From contig JAJDBB010000005.1 in assembly GCA_029261555.1 (NCBI GenBank), positions 1 through 64,000 of the forward strand: 64,000 nucleotides of DNA. The letters are read 5' to 3'. Position numbers and translations under genes: made by a program. The stretch's first letter is position 1. Every line of letters begins with the position of its first letter. Under the pieces are notes generated by a model that did no database searches, was not told the origin of the DNA, and worked only from the letters and a program-made list of their open reading frames with translations. The DNA comes from Nitrospinaceae bacterium. GTDB lineage: Bacteria; Nitrospinota; Nitrospinia; Nitrospinales; JACRGP01. This document shows, in pieces, positions 12,326 to 20,387 of the stretch.

Positions 12326-13150
12326 TTATTTCTCGACCGTTACGGCGCGAAGGGCCAGAAAAAGTGGAAACTCTTCGCGCGACCGGTTTTCCGCCCGCGA
12401 CCTCTTGCCCGGCTGGCTGGTCTTGTTGGAATGCCATTCCTCCAGCGCCTCCACCTTCAACCCCGCCTTAGCCAAACCGTCGAAATAACTTTGCAGGGGA
12501 CGGTGATAGGTGAGCGTGTAGCTTTCAGAGTCTGCAAAAGGCGGCGTTAAAATTGGTATCCTCAATTCGGTTGAATACCTTTCCACGCGGCGATATTCCA
12601 GTTTCTTCTCCGCGTCCCATCCCCAATGCGATTGTCGCGGTATACGAAAGCACGGATGCATGGCGACCACAACGAACTTCCCTCCGGGGCGCAACCAGCG
12701 CGTCGCGTTTTTAAAAACCGGTTCGATACGCTCCATATTTTGAATTGCCAGCAGGCAGGAAACGGCGTCGAAGGTTTCTCCCTTAAGCGTATCCGGACTT
12801 TGTGCGTCGCCGGACTCAAAACAGATTTTTTTATCCGAACGTTCCCGAGCCAGATCCACAAGCTTGCTTGAAATATCCATACCCACGACGTCCATTCCCT
12901 TTTGAAAAAGGTAGCGGGAAAATACGCCCTGCCCGCACGCCAGATCCAAAACCCTTGCGCCCTTGTGGAGACCTAACATTTTAAACGCGCCCGGCAAGAC
13001 GATTTCTTTTTGGTAATAGCTTCCCTTTTCCCCCACCAACGCGTCGTACCAGCGGGCGGCCTGGTCCCATAACGGATTTTCCCTTGGGGCATTTGACCGC
13101 GCAGCGCGGCCTTTGGGCTTGTGGTGGGATTTATGGTAGGTTTTTTTCAA
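12326..13150 (-). CDS. Class I SAM-dependent methyltransferase
   Basis: Soluble methyltransferase of 274 residues with a basic His/Lys-rich N-terminus. The SAM loop VLDLACGQG lies near residue 66, then the acidic residue in MDISSK and the motif around GDAQSPDTL. The wording of the fold (N-terminal DQAARWYDALVG and AMHPCFRIP later) is that of the UbiE/Methyltransf_11 group. The substrate is unknown. The basic N-terminal tail (KKTYHKSHHKPKGRAAR) could contact nucleic acid or ribosomes, but that is only inference. Confidence 0.85.
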   Translation of the reverse strand: MKKTYHKSHHKPKGRAARSNAPRENPLWDQAARWYDALVGEKGSYYQKEIVLPGAFKMLGLHKGARVLDLACGQGVFSRYLFQKGMDVVGMDISSKLVDLARERSDKKICFESGDAQSPDTLKGETFDAVSCLLAIQNMERIEPVFKNATRWLRPGGKFVVVAMHPCFRIPRQSHWGWDAEKKLEYRRVERYSTELRIPILTPPFADSESYTLTYHRPLQSYFDGLAKAGLKVEALEEWHSNKTSQPGKRSRAENRSREEFPLFLALRAVTVEK

Positions 13151-13273
13151 GGGAGTTTTATTTCAAGTACGGCTTGCCACGGCGTTGGGCTTAAACTATA
13201 ATTTGGTTTGCCTCGGATCGCGCCAACCGTTAGGGTCGCGCGCTTGCCAACCCTATTATAGCCTTCGCCGGAC

Positions 13274-13774
13274 ATGAATTCACGCTATTCCAAACTTCTT
13301 ATTTTTCTGATCGCCGGGTTGTGCGTTTTCTGGGTTTCCGCCTGCGCAACGGGAGACAAAAAAGAGGACGACTATTTAAAGAATCACAAAACGCTTTCCA
13401 AAAGAATCAAACTTTTTAACCAGGAATTTGAAACCCGGAGCAATATCGCCAGCGACAAGATGGTTAAAGACGATCACAGGGAAGAGTTTTTAAAATATAT
13501 CGACGACATTCACCTCAATATTTTGTTCAATAAAAGCACGATCATCAGCATAAAATATTATCAGGACGGTCTGCCGATCTCGCAAAACTCGCGTTTCCCC
13601 AAAGAAAACTTCAATAAAGCCGTATTGTCCATTAAATATGAAATCGTCGTCCACCCCAGCAGTAAATTAAAGACGCTTTTTGTAAAGCAACCTTGGGAAT
13701 TACTGGAAATTGACGGCAAAAAGAAATGGGTGGTGATTCCTGAAATGGACGTATTCCTCAATAAAAAGAAATAA
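13274..13774 (+). CDS. Predicted lipoprotein, 166 residues
   Basis: It has an N-terminal signal ending in the lipobox VSAC (Cys24), so it should be lipid-anchored. The mature part is lysine-rich with alternating strands and a conserved-looking motif KQPWELLEIDGKKKWVV, as in proteins that carry a single beta domain. I do not recognise the family. It converges on sfsA with a 22-base gap and is divergent from the methyltransferase gene (123 bases). Confidence 0.75.
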   Translation: MNSRYSKLLIFLIAGLCVFWVSACATGDKKEDDYLKNHKTLSKRIKLFNQEFETRSNIASDKMVKDDHREEFLKYIDDIHLNILFNKSTIISIKYYQDGLPISQNSRFPKENFNKAVLSIKYEIVVHPSSKLKTLFVKQPWELLEIDGKKKWVVIPEMDVFLNKKK

Positions 13775-13796
13775 CTCCCTCCCCGTTTAAACCCCT

Positions 13797-14486
13797 TCAC
13801 AAAAAAACCTCCACCTCCCGATTGATCGATAAGGACGACGCCGTAACCCGGCAATTGTATCCGTAAAGCTCAACTCCGGCTTTTTTGGCCGCGCGCAGGC
13901 ATTCCCCGAAAGCCGGATCGACCGCGTCGTTACTGGTGATCGACCGCGTGTCCGACCGGGGCGACACAAAAACAACGGCGGCCCGGCAACCTTCACCGCG
14001 CAATTCGGCAAGCTCTTTAAGGTGCTTTTGCCCGCGCAAGGTGGGCGCGTCCGGAAACCTCCCAACCCCCTGCTCAACAAAACTGACGCATTTGACTTCG
14101 ACGTACGCGGGTCCGGCGGGAAAATCCAGTTTAAAATCGAACCGGCTGGCGCCCATTTTCACTTCGCGGGTTGCTTTTGCATAACCAGAAAAATGTTCTA
14201 TTTTGTTTTTCTCTAACGCTTCTTCCACCAAACCATTGGCCAGGGACGGATAAACCCCCACCCAAATCCGGCCATGACACACCAAAGCCAAAGTGTATTG
14301 TGTTTTGCGATGCGGACCGGGATTGTATATCAACCGTATCTTCCGGCCTGGAATCATGAGACCAGGCAACCTTCCCGGATCGGGAATATGGGCTGGAACC
14401 TCCTCGCCGTCAATTCTAACGCGGGCCAGGTAACGGTTGGGACGCTCCAAAAAAATGCCGTCCACCATTTTCTGCCCCAGTTTCAT
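13797..14486 (-). CDS. sfsA: SfsA family DNA/RNA-binding nuclease-like protein
   Basis: At 229 residues this is the standard length for SfsA, a protein first named as a sugar fermentation regulator and now described as an OB-fold plus PD-(D/E)XK nuclease-like protein. The N-terminal RYLARV...AHIPDPGRLPGL signature and the nuclease-like YVEVKCVSF (the ExK element) with RFDFKLDF just upstream are present. It starts 33 bases after the nuoM stop on the same strand, so it may be read through from the complex I operon. Confidence 0.93.
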   Translation of the reverse strand: MKLGQKMVDGIFLERPNRYLARVRIDGEEVPAHIPDPGRLPGLMIPGRKIRLIYNPGPHRKTQYTLALVCHGRIWVGVYPSLANGLVEEALEKNKIEHFSGYAKATREVKMGASRFDFKLDFPAGPAYVEVKCVSFVEQGVGRFPDAPTLRGQKHLKELAELRGEGCRAAVVFVSPRSDTRSITSNDAVDPAFGECLRAAKKAGVELYGYNCRVTASSLSINREVEVFL

Positions 14487-14519
14487 TTGAAACGACTGAG
14501 AAGCAAATTGGGAGTCAGT

Positions 14520-16037
14520 TTAATGTTGGCCCGAATCTTTTTGGGTGGGGAGATTGACGGTTTTTTCTATGGTGAGTAAACGATCAACGGAAGGGGCCAC
14601 GCGGTCCATAAATATTTTTGGGAACAACCCGATGAACACGACGAGGATACAGGCCGGTAGGAGGACCCCAAAATCCTTGGCTCCAATATCCGTTAAATTA
14701 TCGGGAAGTTTTTCCGGCTTTTCCTGCATCGCCCCCTGGAACATGAACAGCATATAAATAGCCGCAAACACGATGGCCAACCCGCCCATCAATACGTAAA
14801 TCGTAGACAACTCAACCAAGCTTGCCGAGGTCCACACGCCCATCAGAATTAAAAATTCGCCGACAAAACCGTTCAGGCCGGGCAAGCCGAGAGCCGCCAG
14901 CGCAATGAGCATGAACACGCCGTACAGGACGGGCATGGAACCTTTCAGGCCGCGAAGTTGCGCCAGGTTGCGCGTGCCGGTCTTTTTTTCCAGAATGCCC
15001 ACGATAATGAACAATGCCGAGGCGATGATTCCATGATTCACCATTTGCAATACGCTCCCGTCGATTCCCTCGCCGTTCATCGCAAAAATACCAAGCGCGA
15101 TGAATCCTAGATGGCTGACGCTGGACCAGGCCACGAGTGCTTTTAAATCCTTTTGAGCGATCGCGATCCAGGCGCCGTAAACAATTCCAACGGCCGCCAG
15201 GCCTCCGAAAACCAGAGCCAGGTCCGAAAAGGCGTCGGGAAACAGCGGCAGGCAAAACCGGATCAAACCATAAGCTCCAGTTTTGGACATGGCGCCGGTC
15301 AATAGAATCAGGACGGGAATGGGGCTTGCCATGTAGGCGTGCGGTAACCAACTGTGAAAGGGGAAAATGGGGATCTTGATAGCGAATGCCAGAAAGAAAA
15401 ACACAAACATCCAACCCTGGGCGTCCGTCGGAATATGCGTGTGCGTCAAGGTGCGGATATCAAAGGTCAACTCATGCGTCGCCTTAAAATGGATGACGGT
15501 GAGGCTGAGGATCGCCACCAGCATCAACAAACTGCCCACAAGGGTAAAAAGTACAAATTTGATCGTCGCGTAAACCCGTCTGCCCTCGCCCCACAATCCT
15601 ATGAGGAAATACGTGGGCACAAGCATCAGTTCCCAGAAAACGTAAAACAGGATCGTATCGAGCGCGAGAAAGACTCCCAAAGTTCCCGCTTCAAGCAGAA
15701 GCATCAACGCCAGAAAATCACCACGGCGATCTTTCATGTCCAGTGAAACGATAATAGCAATGAAGGACAGAAACGCCGTTAGGACCAGCATCCACAAGCT
15801 GACGCCGTCGACGCCGACCTGAAAATTGATATTGAATGTGGAAACCCAGGAATAGGTTTCGACGAATTGCATTTCCCCGACCCCGGGGTCGAAAGACATG
15901 GCAACGCCGAGCGCCAGCGCCAGCGGCAGTCCCGAACCGGCAAGAGCCACGTTGACCGGACTGATTCCTTCATTATCGCGGGTGAAGACTAAAAACGCCG
16001 CCGCAACAATGGGAGTGAATATGATTATGGAAAGCAT
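14520..16037 (-). CDS. nuoM: NADH-quinone oxidoreductase subunit M
   Basis: Antiporter-like proton-pumping subunit of complex I, 505 residues with about 14 membrane helices. The discontinuous-helix and lysine segments of the Mrp-antiporter family are seen around FWELMLVPTYFLIGLWG and SWLPHAYMASPIPVLILLTG. It begins eight bases after nuoL. It is the last nuo gene of this run; nuoN, which normally follows, lies instead near 43.9 kb. Confidence 0.97.
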   Translation of the reverse strand: MLSIIIFTPIVAAAFLVFTRDNEGISPVNVALAGSGLPLALALGVAMSFDPGVGEMQFVETYSWVSTFNINFQVGVDGVSLWMLVLTAFLSFIAIIVSLDMKDRRGDFLALMLLLEAGTLGVFLALDTILFYVFWELMLVPTYFLIGLWGEGRRVYATIKFVLFTLVGSLLMLVAILSLTVIHFKATHELTFDIRTLTHTHIPTDAQGWMFVFFFLAFAIKIPIFPFHSWLPHAYMASPIPVLILLTGAMSKTGAYGLIRFCLPLFPDAFSDLALVFGGLAAVGIVYGAWIAIAQKDLKALVAWSSVSHLGFIALGIFAMNGEGIDGSVLQMVNHGIIASALFIIVGILEKKTGTRNLAQLRGLKGSMPVLYGVFMLIALAALGLPGLNGFVGEFLILMGVWTSASLVELSTIYVLMGGLAIVFAAIYMLFMFQGAMQEKPEKLPDNLTDIGAKDFGVLLPACILVVFIGLFPKIFMDRVAPSVDRLLTIEKTVNLPTQKDSGQH

Positions 16038-16045
16038 TTTTTATT

Positions 16046-17917
16046 TTATTTAAACACCACAAACAACAGAATAATCGCCAGGCCCGCCATCATGTTGAGA
16101 GCGTACGTTCTCACCCTGCCGTTTTGCCAGTTACTGATTTCTTCGCTCGCCTGCTTCACCATGGCGCCGACTTTGTCGACCACCATATCAATCCCCTGTT
16201 TCTCGGTCAACTGGTCCATGAACACGCCAGTGGCCTTCGTGGGTTTAACGATCAGCAGGTCGTAAAGTTCGTCCACGTAATATTTTTTGTAAAGGATTTC
16301 GTGAAACGGTAAAAGCGCTTCCTTGACCATTTCAACTCGATCCTCATCAGTGAGGAACAATCCCAGCATCGCAACGAACCCGGCCAAACCGGCCAAGAGA
16401 ACGATTGACTCAAGCAAGCCGTCTTCGTAATGCACGGGGATTTGCCCGCCAAAAACCGGAGCCAGAAAATGCATGACTGCGGGTCCCGCAATTCCCAAGA
16501 ACAGAGAAAAGAAGGCCAGCACGGCCAAAGGCGCCAGCATGATCGGCGGCGATTCGTGCGCTTTGACTTCAGAGTTTTTAGGCTGTCCCAAAAAAGCGTA
16601 AAAGAATATTCGGAAGGAATAAAACGCCGTCAAACCCGCCGTCAATACCGCCAGTCCCCAGAACGCAAAATTCCCCATCGGCGCATGGTAGGCGCTCATG
16701 ATGATGGCTTCCTTGCTAAAAAATCCGCTGGTGAGAGGAAACCCCGCCAGGGTCAGCGTTCCTATTAGAAAAACGCCGCAGGTAATGGGCATCGCATTTT
16801 TCAATCCACCCATGTTGCGAATATCCTGCTCGCCGTGCAATCCGTGGATCACGCTTCCCGCGCTCAAAAACAGGAGCGCTTTGAAGAATGCGTGGGTCAT
16901 CAAATGAAACATGGCCAAACTGTACGCGCCGACTCCGGCGGCAAGAAACATATAGCCCAACTGGCTCATCGTCGAGTAGGCGATGACGCGCTTGATATCG
17001 TTTTGCACCAACGCTATGGTCCCGGCAAAGATCGCCGTCGCCGCGCCCACTGTAGCGACCAGATACATCGTGTAGGGAGCCAGATCGTACAACACGTTGC
17101 ACCGCGCCACCAGATAAACTCCGGCGGTAACCATGGTGGCGGCGTGAATCAGAGCGCTCACCGGGGTCGGTCCCTCCATGGCGTCCGGCAACCAGGTATG
17201 CAAAGGCAACTGGGCCGATTTAGCAAAGGCCCCGACCAAAAGGAAAAGGGTAATCAATAAAATCGTTTCGTCGTTTTCGCCAAATAGTTTGGGAGCCTCG
17301 GTAAATATTTCCACGAAATTGAGCGTGCCAAAAGCTTTAAACGCTACAAATGCGGCAATCACCATCCCCACGTCGCCGATCACGTTCATGACAAACGCCT
17401 TGCGCGCCGCCAGAACCGCGCTGGTTTTTTCCGTCCAGAATCCTATCAATAAATAGGACGCCAAACCCACCAAAGCCCAACCGACAATCAGAAAAAAGAA
17501 ATCCGCCGCCAGCACCAAGACCGACATGGAGAAGATAAAAAAGTTCATGTAGGAAAAAAACCGCGTGTACTCAGGGTCTCCATCCATGTAACCGATGGAA
17601 TAGACATGAATCAAAAACCCCACGCCGGTGATGATAAGCAACATGAATACCGAAAGGGGATCGACCAGAATACCAAGGTCTAAATGGAAGCTCCCCGCTT
17701 GGATCCAAGAGTACAGGACGGACACATTATTGATTCTTTGCTCCGGTTCCAGGCTGAGAAGGTGACCGAACGCGAAAAAGGAGACCAGGAACGCTGCGCC
17801 CACGACGGCGCTCGCCGCGTATCCCGACTTGTTATCGGGCAAACGGTCGCCAAACCAACTGAGTCCGATAAAACCCAGAAGCGGAAAAAACAATATGAGC
17901 CAGGCGTATGAAAACAA
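16046..17917 (-). CDS. nuoL: NADH-quinone oxidoreductase subunit L
   Basis: Largest antiporter-like subunit of complex I, 623 residues, with about 16 membrane helices including the C-terminal lateral helix that lies along the membrane arm. The HTWLPDAMEGPTPVSALIHAAT signature and the key charged residues of the LM/N family are present. It begins two bases after nuoK, and the gap to nuoM is eight bases. Confidence 0.97.
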   Translation of the reverse strand: MFSYAWLILFFPLLGFIGLSWFGDRLPDNKSGYAASAVVGAAFLVSFFAFGHLLSLEPEQRINNVSVLYSWIQAGSFHLDLGILVDPLSVFMLLIITGVGFLIHVYSIGYMDGDPEYTRFFSYMNFFIFSMSVLVLAADFFFLIVGWALVGLASYLLIGFWTEKTSAVLAARKAFVMNVIGDVGMVIAAFVAFKAFGTLNFVEIFTEAPKLFGENDETILLITLFLLVGAFAKSAQLPLHTWLPDAMEGPTPVSALIHAATMVTAGVYLVARCNVLYDLAPYTMYLVATVGAATAIFAGTIALVQNDIKRVIAYSTMSQLGYMFLAAGVGAYSLAMFHLMTHAFFKALLFLSAGSVIHGLHGEQDIRNMGGLKNAMPITCGVFLIGTLTLAGFPLTSGFFSKEAIIMSAYHAPMGNFAFWGLAVLTAGLTAFYSFRIFFYAFLGQPKNSEVKAHESPPIMLAPLAVLAFFSLFLGIAGPAVMHFLAPVFGGQIPVHYEDGLLESIVLLAGLAGFVAMLGLFLTDEDRVEMVKEALLPFHEILYKKYYVDELYDLLIVKPTKATGVFMDQLTEKQGIDMVVDKVGAMVKQASEEISNWQNGRVRTYALNMMAGLAIILLFVVFK

Positions 17918-17919
17918 GG

Positions 17920-18219
17920 TCAGCCTTTCAATACGTTGATGTGATCGACGTCGAGGTCGCGCCGCGTTCTAAAAATCGTCAGGATAATCGCCAGTCCCAC
18001 CACCACCTCGGCGGCGGCCACCACCATTATCAACAGGGCGAAAATCTGGCCATCCAATGTGTTCGTGAATTTCGAATAGCCCACCAGAAGAAAATTGACG
18101 GAGTTGAGCATCAACTCGACAGACATGAACATGATCAGCGGATTGCGCCGAATGATGAAACCCGTTGCGCCGATGCAGAATATCGCCGCGCTGACAAACA
18201 ATACAAATTCACTGCCCAT
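17920..18219 (-). CDS. nuoK: NADH-quinone oxidoreductase subunit K
   Basis: Small membrane subunit of complex I with three helices and 99 residues. The two conserved buried glutamates are in SVELMLNSVN and in the helix containing AAAEVVVGLAI. It is one base behind nuoJ and two bases before nuoL. Confidence 0.96.
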   Translation of the reverse strand: MGSEFVLFVSAAIFCIGATGFIIRRNPLIMFMSVELMLNSVNFLLVGYSKFTNTLDGQIFALLIMVVAAAEVVVGLAIILTIFRTRRDLDVDHINVLKG

Positions 18220-18220
18220 A

Positions 18221-18757
18221 TTATTTCACGCGCCTCCCGCCAACCTTCGCTGGAAATTTCGCCAGGCAAATGACCCCAACCGTCGCCGCCAGCAACAGGA
18301 TCGACGCCAGCTCGAATGGGATCAGGTGGCGGGAAAACAATTCCAAACCCACGGCCTGGGCGCTTCCCACGTTGGCGATAAACTCTTCCGTAAACCGTCC
18401 CTGCACAGGTCGCCCCTCGTCCATGGTCAAGGCCATCAACAACTCGCCGAACAGCACCGGGATAAAGGTAAACGCCGCGGGCTTTTCCCAGGACGACGTC
18501 TTCTCTTCCTTTTTCGCTCCGAGCAAGGCGATGATGAACAAAAAGAGAATCATGACCGCGCCCGCGTAAACTATGATCTGAACGGCGGCGATAAACTCGG
18601 CGTTATAAAGAAGAAACAACAGCGCCAGGCAAATCATGTTGCTGATCAAATACAGCGCGCTGTATATCGGGGACGCGCAGAGGATCACGCCAAAACTAGC
18701 CAGGATGGCCGTTCCCCCAATAATTGCGACTATGGTCTGATACGCCAGATCAAACAA
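18221..18757 (-). CDS. nuoJ: NADH-quinone oxidoreductase subunit J
   Basis: Five-helix membrane subunit of complex I, 178 residues. The helix with the pi-bulge region QIIVYAGAVMILFLFI is clearly recognisable. The loop between helices 3 and 4 is charged and somewhat extended (KKEEKTSSWEKP). It lies 47 bases after nuoI, the widest gap inside the operon. Confidence 0.95.
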   Translation of the reverse strand: MFDLAYQTIVAIIGGTAILASFGVILCASPIYSALYLISNMICLALLFLLYNAEFIAAVQIIVYAGAVMILFLFIIALLGAKKEEKTSSWEKPAAFTFIPVLFGELLMALTMDEGRPVQGRFTEEFIANVGSAQAVGLELFSRHLIPFELASILLLAATVGVICLAKFPAKVGGRRVK

Positions 18758-18804
18758 TGCAAACCTCTTTATAATGCAAAATTTTTAAACTCGCCTACCG
18801 GTTG

Positions 18805-19293
18805 CTAGTTTTTCGTCGTGTTGCCGAGAAAATTAACCCGAAATTCGTTGGGTTTGGGATACACCAGCAGGGCGTCCTTGTCGGCGACGTACACGTCGCG
18901 GTCGTAGTCCGCCAACTCGTAATGCTCGCGCAGAATGATGGCGTCCTCGGGACAGGCTTCCTCGCAGTATCCACAGTAAATGCAACGCAGAAGGTTGATC
19001 TCGTATCTTTTTGCGTAGCGTTCGCCGAGAGACACCCTGTTCTCTTCGGAGTTTTCCGCGGCCTCCACGTGAATGCAACCCACGGGACAATTGATCGCGC
19101 ACAGCTCGCACCCCACGCAATTTTCAAACCCATTTTCGTCGCGGGTCAAAAAGTGCCGACCCCGGTAACGCGCCGGCATCTCCCTTTTTACTTCCGGGTA
19201 GCACTGCGTGACCGGTTGGGAAATCATATTTTTGAAAGTGACGCCCAAACCCACCAGTAAATTTTTAATCCCTTCGACGGCTTGGCTAATCAT
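18805..19293 (-). CDS. nuoI: NADH-quinone oxidoreductase subunit I
   Basis: Ferredoxin-like subunit carrying the N6a and N6b clusters that pass electrons to NuoB. Two CxxCxxC...CP motifs are seen, CVGCELCAINCP and CIYCGYCEEACP. I start it at 19293 (MISQAVEG...), where GAGGTGAT lies five bases upstream. The longer frame from 19311 would place that ribosome site inside the gene. The protein has 162 residues. Confidence 0.96.
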   Translation of the reverse strand: MISQAVEGIKNLLVGLGVTFKNMISQPVTQCYPEVKREMPARYRGRHFLTRDENGFENCVGCELCAINCPVGCIHVEAAENSEENRVSLGERYAKRYEINLLRCIYCGYCEEACPEDAIILREHYELADYDRDVYVADKDALLVYPKPNEFRVNFLGNTTKN

Positions 19294-19312
19294 AAAATCA
19301 CCTCGAGGCAAT

Positions 19313-20347
19313 CTAAAGAACTACTTTAATAAAACCGGAGACCATCAGGTTCAATACGGCCAAAGGCAGCAGCACCTTCCACCCAAACGTCATCAACCGG
19401 TCGTAACGGATGCGGGGAAACGTCGACCGCAACCAGATAAATACGCATAACAGAATAAACACCTTGGAAGCGAAAACGATGATCGGTCCGATCACAGGCG
19501 GAACCATGAACTCGAAGATATACGCGTTCCAGCCGCCCAGAAACAACACCGTCACCATCGCGCTCATAGTGATCATGTTGACGTACTCGCCCATGAAAAA
19601 CATGGCGAACTTCATACCCGTGTACTCGGTGTGAAATCCAGCCACCAGTTCTTGTTCCGCCTCCGGCAAATCAAAGGGAGCGCGATTGGTTTCGGCAATT
19701 CCCGCCGTGAAGAATAAAATAAACGCCAGAGGTTGCAGGATGATGTTCGGCACAACAGACTGGTCTTCGACGATTTCCACCAGATTGAGAGAACCCGAAA
19801 CGATGATCACGCCAAGCGCGGCGAGTCCCAGCGTCAACTCATAACTAATCATCTGTGCCGACGACCTCAGCCCGCCCATCAGGGAATACTTATTGTTGGA
19901 GGCCAATCCGGCCAACACGATCCCATAAATGCCCATGGAAGAGATCGCAAACACAAACAACAGACCGACGTTTATATTGGCGACGTGCGGACCGATTTCC
20001 TGGCCGAATAAAGTAAAACTCGCGCCAAACGGAATCGCGGAAAAAGTCACGATCGCCGTGAACACCACCACCGCCGGCGCCAGGAAAAATAAAAATTTGT
20101 CCGCCGACCCTTGAATGATTGATTCCTTGAACAACAGCTTCACCGCGTCCGCAAAGGGTTGGCCCAATCCAAACGGCCCTACCCGGTTCGGACCCAGCCG
20201 AACCTGAAACCTCCCCATCAACCGCCTCTCCAGCCAGACTAGAATGGGCACGGACGACAACAGAGCCACGGCGATGACTGCGGCTTTAACGGCGCCGACG
20301 ATCAAGCCTACGTTGTCGCTTAAAAATTGCGTTACGGTATCGATCAA
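19313..20347 (-). CDS. nuoH: NADH-quinone oxidoreductase subunit H
   Basis: Membrane subunit at the junction with the hydrophilic arm, lining the quinone chamber. It has 344 residues and eight or so helices. The RVGPFGLGQPFADAVKLLFKE loop and the FDLPEAEQELVAGFHTEY segment are the quinone-site signatures. It is 40 bases behind nuoG and 19 bases before the nuoI start. Confidence 0.97.
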   Translation of the reverse strand: MIDTVTQFLSDNVGLIVGAVKAAVIAVALLSSVPILVWLERRLMGRFQVRLGPNRVGPFGLGQPFADAVKLLFKESIIQGSADKFLFFLAPAVVVFTAIVTFSAIPFGASFTLFGQEIGPHVANINVGLLFVFAISSMGIYGIVLAGLASNNKYSLMGGLRSSAQMISYELTLGLAALGVIIVSGSLNLVEIVEDQSVVPNIILQPLAFILFFTAGIAETNRAPFDLPEAEQELVAGFHTEYTGMKFAMFFMGEYVNMITMSAMVTVLFLGGWNAYIFEFMVPPVIGPIIVFASKVFILLCVFIWLRSTFPRIRYDRLMTFGWKVLLPLAVLNLMVSGFIKVVL

Positions 20348-20387
20348 AATCTTTTCCTAAAAAATTTTTGTCTCGCGAAAACTTTGC